Assembly: GCA_900111695.1 (NCBI GenBank)
Contig: FOHD01000001.1
Location: forward strand, 248,001-312,000
Origin: Olsenella sp. KH3B4
GTDB lineage: Bacteria > Actinomycetota > Coriobacteriia > Coriobacteriales > Atopobiaceae
Reading direction: 5' to 3'
DNA length: 64,000 nt
The notes beneath the pieces were generated by a model. It was not told the DNA's origin. It did no database searches and saw only the letters and a program-made list of their open reading frames with translations. Shown piece after piece: positions 56,271 to 64,000 of this stretch. The position numbers and the translations under genes were made by a program. How positions within the stretch are numbered: position 1 is the first letter of the stretch; the number at the start of each line of letters is the position of its first letter.

Positions 56271-56301
56271 ATGAGACAAAGGGACAGTCCCTTTGTCTCA
56301 T
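56271..56301. repeat. Repeat family A palindrome, copy 5
   Basis: A perfect 31-base palindrome with a central A. It supplies the TetR stop codon (56298-56300) and sits 19 bases upstream of the transporter start, so it separates two co-directional genes. Confidence 0.92.
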
Positions 56302-56972
56302 CTCAACGCGTGGATCGCCATGTCGACGATGCACTCAAGCTCCTGCGCCCCCGTGGAGAAGTCATCCGAGGGGATGACCTCGCCCCGCGAGAGCTTCTGC
56401 GCCACGCCCATGAGCGCGTGCGCAACACTTCTGTAGAAGACCGGAAAGTCCACCTCGCGCACGACGGAGCCATCCTGGATGCCAAGCTGGTAGGCGTCGG
56501 CGAAGATGAGGTAGAACGAGTCGACCTCACGACCATAGGCCGCGATGGCGTCAACGGGTGCGCCCTCGGTGACGAGAAGCCCGTCAAGGTCATCAATGAA
56601 GAGCACGAAGCCGGCATTCTCCACGTAGCCCTCGGCATAGAGGCGCAGCATGCGCTCGAGCCTGCTCGCACCACTCATGCCGAGAAACGCGTCCGACTCC
56701 ACAAGCGCCACGATACGTGCGTTGAATCGGCGCCACAGGAGCGTGCCCGCCGCCAGGGCAAGGCGCGTCTTGGTCGAGAAGCGCCGGTAGAGCGTGGCCA
56801 CCCCAACGCCTGCCGCCTCGGCGACATCGGTCATGCGCACATCGGCAATGCGTCGCTCAAGAAAGAGGCCTGCCGCGCACTCAACGGCGCGGTCCATCCG
56901 CGCGTCTCCCGTGAGGCTCCCCTCCTGCGGCACCGCAATTGTGCCACCGACCATATCACCGCCATCAGTCAT
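56298..56972 (-). CDS. TetR-family transcriptional regulator
   Basis: A 224-residue regulator. The N-terminal helix-turn-helix reads VRMTDVAEAAGVGVATLYRRFSTKTRL (about residues 45-72); the rest is a helical ligand-binding domain (LERMLRLYAEGYVENAGFVLFIDD). Divergent from the GT-B-like gene with two palindromes between them, so it probably controls that gene and itself, and perhaps the galactoside genes downstream. Confidence 0.88.
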   Translation of the reverse strand: MTDGGDMVGGTIAVPQEGSLTGDARMDRAVECAAGLFLERRIADVRMTDVAEAAGVGVATLYRRFSTKTRLALAAGTLLWRRFNARIVALVESDAFLGMSGASRLERMLRLYAEGYVENAGFVLFIDDLDGLLVTEGAPVDAIAAYGREVDSFYLIFADAYQLGIQDGSVVREVDFPVFYRSVAHALMGVAQKLSRGEVIPSDDFSTGAQELECIVDMAIHALR

Positions 56973-56974
56973 TC

Positions 56975-57003
56975 TTGACGCTCCGTTCCTCTCGGTGATA
57001 GTC
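56975..57003 (+). promoter_or_regulatory. Promoter of GT-B-like gene
   Basis: -35 TTGACG (56975-56980) with a 17-base spacer and -10 ATAGTC (or TAGTCT with 18), which overlaps the first operator palindrome. Confidence 0.5.
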
Positions 57004-57032
57004 TTACTATCAACTTGATAGCGAGGCTATCA
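56997..57032. promoter_or_regulatory. Double palindromic operator, probably for TetR
   Basis: GATAG-5-CTATC (56997-57011) and TGATAGC-GAG-GCTATCA (57016-57032) stand four bases apart. The outermost GGTGATAG and CTATCACC are also complementary. The set overlaps the -10 box and lies 25 bases before the TetR start. Confidence 0.65.
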
Positions 57033-57063
57033 CCTCGGTCCACATGGGGTCAAGGAGGATTCG

Positions 57064-58614
57064 ATGGGTGCAACGGCAGACCGGGCGAGAAGCGCCTTTG
57101 GCAACGAGCAGGACGACGCGACGTACCAGAAGGCCGTCCAATCGAAGGAGCGCTACCATCGCCGCTTTGGCGACGACTCCTCGGCCGTCTATCACCTCTC
57201 GGCAGAGCCAACGCCCGTGATCGGCGAGATGCTCGGTGTGAGGAACCTTGTCATATCGCCAGACGGCGCGCCCCTCGACATCCGTGCCGACGCAGCCAAA
57301 GCGCCAAAGCCCGCCGCAACCGAGCGCACCGTCAAGGGCGCAGACGGCGCGCCGGTCATTGTGGGGAACATCCGCATGGGCTTTGGGCACTATCGCATCT
57401 CGATGGCCATGGCATCCGCCGCTCACGCCATGGGGTATACGCCCTATTGGCTTGACCTCGCCTCCTTCAAGGACGCCACGGGGTCCAAGGTCATCCGCTA
57501 TCAGAACGACCTCTACTCCAAGGGGTCGAGGATCTCCCAGCGCGTAGGGGTCTTCAACAAGTTCGTGTGGGAGCCCCTCAACTCCGAGGGCTTCAGGAAG
57601 CTCTCGTACAACGCCGCAGACCAGAAGAACGCCGAGCTCTGCGTTCCCCTCTTCCACGACATCGACAAGGACATTCCCTACGTGGGAACCCACGTCTGGC
57701 CGTCGCAGGCGGCGGTGCATGCGGGCATGACCCACGTGGTGAACGCAATCCCCGACAACTGGCCCATGGCGCTGCACCTGGCGGAGGGCTCCATTCATAC
57801 CGTCCAGACGCCCAGCGCCTACCTTGGCTACCACCAGCTGCGCGGCATGGACCCCTCACGGCAGCTCAAGCCCATGCCAGAGGGTTCCATCTTCTACACG
57901 GGCCACTACGTCGATCACGAGCTCGTCTCAAACATCCCTGCAGACTGCGCACGGCGCAGGAACCGCGTCTTGGGCGGGGGACCCGTCCGTTACCTGCTCT
58001 CGGTTGGTGGTGCGGGTGCCCAGCAGGACCTTTTCGCGGCAATCCTGCAGCATCTCCTGCCCTACGTAAGGCGTGGCGAGGCCGTGGTCTTTGTGAACGT
58101 GGGAGACCACAAGAACGTTTGGGACGCGCTTCTCAAAAACGTCGACGGTCTTCGAAACGAGGCGCTCTCCCACTTCGATGCCATCGACGAGGTGGCAAGG
58201 TTCGCCGCGGCGGCGCTCGACGGTGACGTGAGCGGCGTGCACGGCTTCTGCGACCACGACATCTTTGCGGCGGTCTACTCGTCCAACCTTCTCATGCGCT
58301 GCTCGGACGTGCTGGTCACCAAGCCGAGCGAGTTCTCGTTCTATCCCGTACCCAAGCTCATGATTCACCGCGTAGGCGGCCACGAGGCATGGGGCGCCAT
58401 CCGGGCGGCAGAGGTCGGCGACGGCACCTATGAGATGGACGATACGGCAGAGGTGCTCTCGATGGTCGACTCGTTCCAGCGCGAGCGCGCGCTCATCGGC
58501 TTCATGTGCGACCGCATCGAAGATGCCGCACGGGCGGGAATCTACGACGGCGCATACCGCGTCATCAATCTTGCGGTGAACGGAGCTCCCGAAGCTCCCC
58601 GCCCCACTCGCTAA
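57064..58614 (+). CDS. Uncharacterised GT-B-like protein
   Basis: A 516-residue soluble protein I do not recognise as a named family. The segment IVGNIRMGFGHYRISMAMASAAHAMGY resembles the N-terminal GxGH loop of MurG/MGDG-synthase-like glycosyltransferases, and SVGGAGAQQDLFAAIL, then SDVLVTKPSEFSFYPVPKLMI, resemble the C-terminal half of such GT-B enzymes. No membrane helix is obvious. The first 80 residues are variable. Ribosome site AAGGAGG precedes the ATG. Divergent from a TetR gene with operator palindromes. A glycosyltransferase acting on a lipid or envelope acceptor is a reasonable guess only. Confidence 0.75.
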   Translation: MGATADRARSAFGNEQDDATYQKAVQSKERYHRRFGDDSSAVYHLSAEPTPVIGEMLGVRNLVISPDGAPLDIRADAAKAPKPAATERTVKGADGAPVIVGNIRMGFGHYRISMAMASAAHAMGYTPYWLDLASFKDATGSKVIRYQNDLYSKGSRISQRVGVFNKFVWEPLNSEGFRKLSYNAADQKNAELCVPLFHDIDKDIPYVGTHVWPSQAAVHAGMTHVVNAIPDNWPMALHLAEGSIHTVQTPSAYLGYHQLRGMDPSRQLKPMPEGSIFYTGHYVDHELVSNIPADCARRRNRVLGGGPVRYLLSVGGAGAQQDLFAAILQHLLPYVRRGEAVVFVNVGDHKNVWDALLKNVDGLRNEALSHFDAIDEVARFAAAALDGDVSGVHGFCDHDIFAAVYSSNLLMRCSDVLVTKPSEFSFYPVPKLMIHRVGGHEAWGAIRAAEVGDGTYEMDDTAEVLSMVDSFQRERALIGFMCDRIEDAARAGIYDGAYRVINLAVNGAPEAPRPTR

Positions 58615-58615
58615 G

Positions 58616-58644
58616 TGAGACAAAGGGACTGTCCCTTTGTCTCA
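58616..58644. repeat. Repeat family A palindrome, copy 6
   Basis: Perfect palindrome with 14-base arms around a T. It begins one base after the stop of the GT-B-like gene and contains the stop codon of the converging UbiB-family gene (58642-58644). Confidence 0.92.
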
Positions 58645-60405
58645 TCGCCTGCGGCGGCGGTCGTCCTTGATGATGCTCCGGGCAACCCAGATACCCAGAA
58701 TGAAGGCTGCGAGGTAGCCCACGAAGCCGATGATGGGGATGCCAAAGATGACGGGCTGGATGCGCGCGTAGTAGACCACGGACGAGCCTATGAAGAGACC
58801 CGCCACCATGACGCTCATCGAGAGCCTGTTGGCAATGTGGGCAAAGTCGTTGATGGGGTCCTCGGTTCCTGCCACGTCAAGGTTGAGGCGCAGCTGGCCG
58901 CGGGTGAGCATCTTCATGGCAAGGTCCGCCTGCGAGGCCGCACCAAGAAGCCCATGCGCCGCACGCGTCCCCTCTCGCGCGAAGCCCTTGACCTCATGCT
59001 TGACAAGGTCCTCGGGCGTGGTGTGGGCCTTGATGTGGGACGTGATGATCTCGATGATCGAAACGCCGGGGAGAAACTCGTCGACCACGCCCTCGAGTGT
59101 GACGAGGGAGCGCGCCAGCATGGTGACGGTGCCGGGAAGCTCGACGCCGTTTTTTCTCGCCATCGAGATCAGCGAGTTCACAAAGGACCCAACGTCCAGG
59201 TCCGAGAGATCCGCCTCGCCGTAGTCGGCGATGATCATGTCGAGGTCATCCAGGAGGTGCGCGTGGTCGACGGCGGAGGTGTCAGAAACCGAGAAGCGCA
59301 GCAGGCCATCGGCAAGCCCGGCGGAATCCCTCAGGGCGACTGCCTTCACCATGTCCGACATTGCCTTGCGGTCGTGTGACGAGAGGCGCCCCATGATTCC
59401 CAGGTCGATGTAGACAATCTGTCCGTCGCGGATGATAAGGTTGCCCGGGTGAGGGTCGGCGTGGAAGAAGCCGTCATCGATCATCTGGCGCGTGTAGTTG
59501 TCAACGAGCTTTGTGCCTATCTCCTCGAGGTCGTAGCCGGCAGCGACAAGCTTGGCAGTCTTGTCGATGGGGATGCCCTCGATATAGTCCATGACCACCA
59601 CGTGCTTGGTGCAGAGCTTGGGATAGGGCTTGGGGCAGTCAACAAACTTGCAGTCCGCGTTGTTGCGCCGAAACTCCTCGAGGTTTCTGGCCTCTACCAG
59701 GAAGTCGGTCTCATCGCGGAAGGACTGCCAGAGCTCGTCCACCACCGACTGCATGTCGAGGAACTGGCTACCGGACACGAAGCGGTCCATGAAGCCCACG
59801 AGCGAGCGCATGATGGCGATGTCCTGCGCCATGGTCTCCTGGACGTGCGGCCGCTGCACCTTGATGGCAACCATTTCGCCCGTTACGAGACGCGCCTTGT
59901 GCACCTGGGCCACGGAGGCGGAACCCAGGGGAACGTCGTCGATCGCGTCGAAGATGTCCTCGATGGGAACGTCGTACTCGTCACGAAGGGCCTGGAGCAC
60001 CGTGTCGCGGTCCATGGGCTCCACGTCGGAGCGGAGCTTGGTGAGCTCGCGACAGAAGCTCTCGGGCAGGATCTCCGAGCGCATGGAGAGGATCTGGCCG
60101 GCCTTTACAAAGGTGGGTCCAAGCTCCTCGAGCATGTGCCGCAGGCTCTTGGGAGTGAGGCCGTGGAAGATGTCATAGCGTCGCACAATCGCAAGAACCT
60201 CGCGCACGCGCTTGAGGCGAGACCGACGCGACAGCTCGTAGTCGCCCGACATCGCGCTGCGACCGCCAAACAGGCCGATGGTTTGCGTGCCGTCGTCCTC
60301 GAAGCCGTTCGCGCTTACGCTCTTGTACCACGCGTCAAGGAGCTCGTCACTGGTGCGTGGCGAGCTCCCGTCTACGGCATTGCTGTTGTCGCGAACCTCC
60401 GGCAC
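58642..60405 (-). CDS. UbiB/ABC1-family atypical kinase
   Basis: A 587-residue protein kinase-like protein. The KxGQ motif is in PTFVKAGQILSMRSE, the alanine-rich loop in PLGSASVAQVH, the catalytic region in FFHADPHPGNLI and the metal Asp in YIDLGIMG. Two C-terminal hydrophobic segments anchor it in the membrane, and the last residues are arginine-rich. The family supports ubiquinone or other lipid metabolism; the role in an anaerobe is unclear. The start is a GTG five bases after the phasin-like gene, with AAGGAG upstream. Confidence 0.9.
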   Translation of the reverse strand: MPEVRDNSNAVDGSSPRTSDELLDAWYKSVSANGFEDDGTQTIGLFGGRSAMSGDYELSRRSRLKRVREVLAIVRRYDIFHGLTPKSLRHMLEELGPTFVKAGQILSMRSEILPESFCRELTKLRSDVEPMDRDTVLQALRDEYDVPIEDIFDAIDDVPLGSASVAQVHKARLVTGEMVAIKVQRPHVQETMAQDIAIMRSLVGFMDRFVSGSQFLDMQSVVDELWQSFRDETDFLVEARNLEEFRRNNADCKFVDCPKPYPKLCTKHVVVMDYIEGIPIDKTAKLVAAGYDLEEIGTKLVDNYTRQMIDDGFFHADPHPGNLIIRDGQIVYIDLGIMGRLSSHDRKAMSDMVKAVALRDSAGLADGLLRFSVSDTSAVDHAHLLDDLDMIIADYGEADLSDLDVGSFVNSLISMARKNGVELPGTVTMLARSLVTLEGVVDEFLPGVSIIEIITSHIKAHTTPEDLVKHEVKGFAREGTRAAHGLLGAASQADLAMKMLTRGQLRLNLDVAGTEDPINDFAHIANRLSMSVMVAGLFIGSSVVYYARIQPVIFGIPIIGFVGYLAAFILGIWVARSIIKDDRRRRR

Positions 60406-60410
60406 AGGTT

Positions 60411-60764
60411 CTACTCCTTGGCGTCACCGTCATCGGCAGGGGCATCCTCGACGGAGTCCGGCTCCACGACATCGGCGTCGAGGTCGGAGGCCATGGAGGC
60501 AACCTTCTTGGCGAACTCGGCACGCTCCTCGGGGGTCATTGCCGCCATCTTGGCGCGCAACGCGACGTCAGACGTGTCGCCGACGACCTCCTTTGCCTTG
60601 CGGGTGAGTTCCTCGTTGATGGCCTTGCCCTGGGCAACCGTAAGCTCGCCCTTCTTGACGAAGCCGTCGATGACCTCCTGGGACTTCTCGGCGGTGGTGG
60701 CGACAGCGCCCACGCTTGCCAGGAAGACCTTGCGGAAGCCGTCCGTGATGTCGAAATCTGCCAT
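60411..60764 (-). CDS. Phasin-like granule-associated protein
   Basis: A 117-residue helical protein. FRKVFLASVGAVATTAEKSQEVIDGFVKKGELTVAQGKAINEEL matches the PhaF/phasin-like family, followed by an acidic tail (DDGDAKE). The family includes poly-hydroxyalkanoate granule proteins, but it also occurs in organisms without PHA synthase, often beside UbiB. GGGAG lies five bases before the ATG. Operon with the UbiB-family gene. Confidence 0.75.
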   Translation of the reverse strand: MADFDITDGFRKVFLASVGAVATTAEKSQEVIDGFVKKGELTVAQGKAINEELTRKAKEVVGDTSDVALRAKMAAMTPEERAEFAKKVASMASDLDADVVEPDSVEDAPADDGDAKE

Positions 60765-60781
60765 GATGTCTCCCTTCAGAA

Positions 60782-60801
60782 GCGGGACGAGTCTGTCCCG
60801 C
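60782..60801 (-). promoter_or_regulatory. Hairpin before the phasin-like gene
   Basis: Arms GCGGGAC and GTCCCGC with a six-base loop, just upstream of the ribosome site. It may be a weak terminator of the HAD gene or a leader hairpin. Confidence 0.4.
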
Positions 60802-60881
60802 GGCCGTGATGCTCTCTGTTCTACCCCACATCCGCAGGCCGGAAGCACTGAGAGCTCAAAAATCGGCGGGCGCCCGTCGTC

Positions 60882-61577
60882 TTACCCCAGAAGTATGCGT
60901 CCCAGTTCGTCTACGGTCTCGGCGACGGCAACCGCACCGGCATCCACAAGCTCCTTGACCTCGCAGGTGTGCACATAGTGGACCCCAACGCAGGGGATGC
61001 CCACCTCAGTCGCCGCATCGACGTCGTAGAACCGGTCACCCACCATCACCGCGTCCTGTGGCTCCAGTCCCGTGCGCTCCATCACGCGCCGGATGGTCTG
61101 CGGCTTGGTGTCCACGTCGTCATCGATCTTTCCCAGGTAGATGTCGAAGTGCGGGGCAAGGCCAGAGTCGCGCATGCCTCTCTCGAGCAGGCTGGAGCGC
61201 TTTGACGAGGCAACGCCAAGGACCTTGCCTGCGGCATGGAGGGAGTCGGCGAGCTCCACCGTCCCCGGGATGGCCGGGAACGCCTCGGGCCCGAGCGTTC
61301 GGTAGATGGCGCGGTACTCCTCGGTGATCTGGGCCGCCTCCTCCTTCGAGAAGCCGTAGACCAGCGTGAATGCCATGGGGAAGGGCGGGCCAACGATACG
61401 CCGAAGGTCCCCGATCTCGTCATCCGAGAGGCCATGGTCATGCAGAACCGTCCGGGCAGTGGAGGTGATGCCTCTCACGGTATCCGAGAGCGTGCCGTCA
61501 AAGTCGAAGACCACAAGCTTGCGGCCGCTTACGTCCATCCCCCGGGAAAACCGAATCGCCGCATTCTCAGATGCCAT
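60882..61577 (-). CDS. HAD-family phosphatase (phosphoglycolate phosphatase-like)
   Basis: A 231-residue hydrolase. The nucleophile motif is VVFDFDGTLSDT, motif II is GVASSKRSS, motif III has the Lys in TKPQTI and motif IV is VMVGDRFYDVDAA. The cap domain between motifs I and II is helical, as in Gph/PpaX enzymes. The physiological substrate is not determined. Starts just after GGGGG with six-base spacing. Confidence 0.88.
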   Translation of the reverse strand: MASENAAIRFSRGMDVSGRKLVVFDFDGTLSDTVRGITSTARTVLHDHGLSDDEIGDLRRIVGPPFPMAFTLVYGFSKEEAAQITEEYRAIYRTLGPEAFPAIPGTVELADSLHAAGKVLGVASSKRSSLLERGMRDSGLAPHFDIYLGKIDDDVDTKPQTIRRVMERTGLEPQDAVMVGDRFYDVDAATEVGIPCVGVHYVHTCEVKELVDAGAVAVAETVDELGRILLG

Positions 61578-61723
61578 CGATGCCCCCTGCCTTCGTCCTA
61601 CCTGTCACGTGCGGGTTTCCATGCGTCTACGGTACCCGAAGTAACGGGCCACACGCGTTAGAATCTGCTCGTGGAGCTTCCAAAGCCCCCCCGCCCGTAT
61701 CAAGACCGCAACGAAGGAGCGAC

Positions 61724-62989
61724 ATGCGCGCAGAGCCGTTCGTGTGCTACAGGCCTCAGCCCGATAAGGCCCAGGACTTCGCGTCACTGCCCTATGACGT
61801 GTTCACGAGGGAGGAGGCGCGCGAGGCCGTGGCCAAGCGGCCGTACTCGTTCCTCGCCATCGACCGACCAGAGACCGCCTTCGAGCCCTCCCACGACATG
61901 CATGCCGCAGACGTCTACAAGAAGGCCGCGAGCCTCCTTGCCGACCGCGTTGCCGACGGCACCCTCGTGCGCGACGGCGACCCCTGCTACTACCTGTACC
62001 GCCTGAGCGGCAACGGCCACGAGCAGACGGGCATCGTGGCGGCCTTCTCGGTGGACGACTACGAGTCGGGCACCATTCGCCGGCACGAGTTCACGCGACC
62101 GGTCGACGAGAAGGACCGCGCAGACCACATTGCCACCACCGGCTGCCAGACAGGCCCCGTGCTTCTCGCCTATCGCGACGACCCCACGCTCTCGACCATC
62201 GTCGCTGCTGCCGCAACGGCAACCCCACTCTACGACTTCACCGACGCAGAGGGACTGCGCGAGACCGTATGGCGCGTCAACAGGCCCGCCGCCGTCGACG
62301 CCCTGCGCACGATGCTCGCACGCGTTCCGCGCGCCTACATTGCCGACGGTCACCACCGCGCTGCCGCCGCGGCCCGCGTGCGGAAGGCGCTACGCGAGGA
62401 GCACGGTGACACGATGGGCGCCCCCGGCACCGAGCCCTGCGACTACCTCCTGGCAGTCCTCTTCCCCGAGAGTCAGCTCATGACCCTCCCCTATGACCGT
62501 GTGGTGGCAGACACCGCGGGGCTCACCGCCAAAGAGCTTCTCGCGCGCCTCGCCGAGCAGGGCTTTGCCGTTGGCGAGCCGAGCGAGGACCCCATCCGCC
62601 CGACGGAGGCCCTTCACTACGGGCTCTTTCTTGGCGGCTCATGGCGCGAGCTTGTCTGGCAGGGTGACGTCCCCCAGACGGCCGTGGGCAAGCTTGACGT
62701 ATCGGTCCTCCAGGACCAGGCGCTTGGCCCCATCCTGGGCATCACCGACCCCGGCCGCGACGCCCGCATCCGCTTTGTGGGCGGACAGCCTGACGCCGCT
62801 TCACTCGAGTCGCTCGCGGGCGAGAACGGCCTTGCCTTTGCGCTGAGGGCGACTCCAGTGGCAGACATGATGGCCGTGGCGGACGAGGAGGGCATCATGC
62901 CTCCCAAGTCCACCTGGTTCGAGCCCAAGCTGAGAAGCGGCCTCTTCATTCGGCCCATCCTCGGGAGCACTGCAAAGCACGGTGCCTAG
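61724..62989 (+). CDS. DUF1015 family protein
   Basis: A 421-residue protein of the DUF1015 family, recognisable by the N-terminal LPYDVFTREEAREAVAKRPYSFLAIDRPE and the central YIADGHHRAAAAARVRK motif. It ends in the family's TWFEPKLRSGLFIRPI. Members are often near serine biosynthesis genes; none is here, and function is unknown. GAAGGAG precedes the ATG. Divergent from the HAD gene, 146 bases apart, followed by its own terminator. Confidence 0.88.
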   Translation: MRAEPFVCYRPQPDKAQDFASLPYDVFTREEAREAVAKRPYSFLAIDRPETAFEPSHDMHAADVYKKAASLLADRVADGTLVRDGDPCYYLYRLSGNGHEQTGIVAAFSVDDYESGTIRRHEFTRPVDEKDRADHIATTGCQTGPVLLAYRDDPTLSTIVAAAATATPLYDFTDAEGLRETVWRVNRPAAVDALRTMLARVPRAYIADGHHRAAAAARVRKALREEHGDTMGAPGTEPCDYLLAVLFPESQLMTLPYDRVVADTAGLTAKELLARLAEQGFAVGEPSEDPIRPTEALHYGLFLGGSWRELVWQGDVPQTAVGKLDVSVLQDQALGPILGITDPGRDARIRFVGGQPDAASLESLAGENGLAFALRATPVADMMAVADEEGIMPPKSTWFEPKLRSGLFIRPILGSTAKHGA

Positions 62990-63001
62990 ACGCGAGCCCA
63001 C

Positions 63002-63039
63002 GCACCCCAGAGGCCATTGCGGTCTCTGGGGTGCCTTTT
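63002..63039 (+). terminator. Terminator of DUF1015 gene
   Basis: An 11-base-pair stem GCACCCCAGAG/CTCTGGGGTGC followed by CTTTT. Confidence 0.85.
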
Positions 63040-63113
63040 CCACGCCATGGGTATAAGGTGGTTTCGGGGACGCAATTGGATTCATCGGTTTGCATGCGAT
63101 GAGGAGGTGCCGC

Positions 63114-64000
63114 ATGGAGGAGACGGACGACGAGCGCTGGCCACACTGGGCTCACGACTTCACGCAGGCGCTGTCGCGTGCCTTTGGACGCCAGGTAGAC
63201 CATGCGGGCCAGGTGGACATGGGTGACCTTGCTACCCAGGACGAGCATGCGACGCCCAGGCTGGGTGCGCACTTTGCCGCAACCGTCGATGCGTCACGTC
63301 CGCGGGTCACAACCACGCTCGACATAGACGTGCTCTCCCAGCGGCTCATGGCCTCGGACGACCCCCTCTCTGACCTTGGCCTTGTCGTGGCGGACATCCG
63401 CTCGCGTCAGCAGAATGGCCAGAACGCCGATGGCGGCCAGATCATTGTGCCTTCCTCTTCCGAGGGTACGCTCCCGCCGTCTAATCTCGAGGTGTTTCTC
63501 GCCGACTCCCTGGATGACGCCGGCCTCTCGGCCCCCGACGTGGCCATGCCCTCGGTGGGTGTGGTTCGCCCGCACACCTCGCATCTCTTCTACCTTCGCG
63601 TCAACGACCCCGAGCTGAGCTATGCGGCCAAGCTCAAGGTGCTTCGCATCGAGGCCGCTCTCAACGCGGCGCTCCTCGCGTCGACGTTCTTCGAGGACGC
63701 GGACGACGTCCCTACAGACGAGCTGGCAAGGTTCAGGCAGCGCGTTGCCGCGTCCGTCACCTCGCAGATCCCCACCATCGCAGACGGCCTCCCCACCCGC
63801 GAGGAGGAGCGCCCCGATGGCGAGTGGGCGGTGCGCAAGGGCATCTCGACGGGCATCGAGCACTTCCAGGTGCCCTACCGCCTCCAGGCAAGCTTCCGCA
63901 CAAACGTAGCCGACGGGAACGCGGCAATCGCGGTCGACCTCACGCCACCCTCTGTCATGCCGTCCCACGCGTGGGTCGACGGCATGGGAATCGTCCCGGC
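63114..64000 (+). CDS. Unrecognised protein, partial (runs off window)
   Basis: An open frame of 295 codons without a stop up to the end of the window, beginning MEETDDERWPHWAHDFTQAL after GAGGAGG with good spacing. It contains LGLVVADIRSRQQ, SHLFYLRVNDPELSYAAKLKVLRIEAALNAAL and, near the end, QASFRTNVADGNAAIAVDLTPPSVMPSHAW. No signal peptide or membrane segment is visible in this part. I do not recognise a family. Codon use and the ribosome site say it is a real gene. Confidence 0.75.
   Translation, partial: MEETDDERWPHWAHDFTQALSRAFGRQVDHAGQVDMGDLATQDEHATPRLGAHFAATVDASRPRVTTTLDIDVLSQRLMASDDPLSDLGLVVADIRSRQQNGQNADGGQIIVPSSSEGTLPPSNLEVFLADSLDDAGLSAPDVAMPSVGVVRPHTSHLFYLRVNDPELSYAAKLKVLRIEAALNAALLASTFFEDADDVPTDELARFRQRVAASVTSQIPTIADGLPTREEERPDGEWAVRKGISTGIEHFQVPYRLQASFRTNVADGNAAIAVDLTPPSVMPSHAWVDGMGIVP

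Overview
The window is a stretch of a high-GC bacterial chromosome. The most likely source is an anaerobic actinobacterium of the Coriobacteriia (Olsenella/Atopobium-like); this is inferred from gene content and style, not from a marker gene. Supporting signs are GC-rich codon use throughout, many GTG/TTG starts with strong AGGAG-type ribosome sites, a hybrid cluster protein next to a Crp/Fnr regulator, a hexameric-type glutamate dehydrogenase, a pst/pho operon, PTS sugar use, and short intergenic palindromes.

Layout. 1-3.2 kb: the start of a Tat-exported protein, a repeat-rich intergenic region, then valS (-). 3.4-6.2 kb: tcdA, a TatD nuclease and a family-8 glycosyltransferase (+). 6.3-9.8 kb: tRNA-Leu, trigger factor, clpP and clpX (-). 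10.1-14.6 kb: carA-carB (-) behind a leader with a terminator hairpin. 15.1-16.4 kb: gdhA (-). 16.7-18.6 kb: tRNA-Pro followed by a decayed prophage remnant with a MuF-like fragment, a YjcQ-like protein and a tail-component fragment, bounded by an 18-bp inverted repeat. 18.7-21.1 kb: hcp and a divergent Crp/Fnr regulator. 21.1-23.6 kb: uracil-DNA glycosylase, tRNA-Gly, an orphan CdiA-CT-like nuclease in AT-richer DNA, and a lipid kinase. 23.7-26.5 kb: ptsI and a fruK-like kinase (-). 26.8-30.8 kb: tRNA-Lys/tRNA-His, a polar amino-acid ABC importer (-), a NUDIX hydrolase and tRNA-Arg (+). 30.9-38.5 kb: hom-lysC-asd-prolyl aminopeptidase (-), divergent from thrC-thrB (+), which together form most of the threonine branch from aspartate. 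38.5-45.8 kb: pstS-pstC-pstA-pstB-pstB-phoU-phoB-phoR (-). 46.2-50.5 kb: a MarR regulator and a two-subunit ABC exporter (+). 50.7-53.3 kb: an MFS transporter and a GNAT/molybdenum-carrier-like fusion (+). 53.3-57.0 kb: alpha-galactosidase, GPH sugar transporter and TetR regulator (-). 57.1-58.6 kb: an uncharacterised GT-B-like protein (+) behind a double palindromic operator. 58.6-61.6 kb: UbiB-family kinase, phasin-like protein and HAD phosphatase (-). 61.7 kb to the end: a DUF1015 protein and an unrecognised gene that runs off the window.

Repeats. Three families of intergenic inverted repeats recur. Family A is a near-perfect 29-31 bp palindrome with six good copies and one degenerate copy; its arms often supply the TGA stop codon of the neighbouring gene. 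Family B (about 50-75 bp) occurs as two tandem pairs. Family C (66 bp) occurs twice. None carries a gene. The most unusual protein-coding items are the orphan CdiA-CT-like nuclease, the GNAT/molybdenum-carrier fusion, the TetR-controlled GT-B-like protein and the truncated MuF protein with a conserved C-terminal domain.
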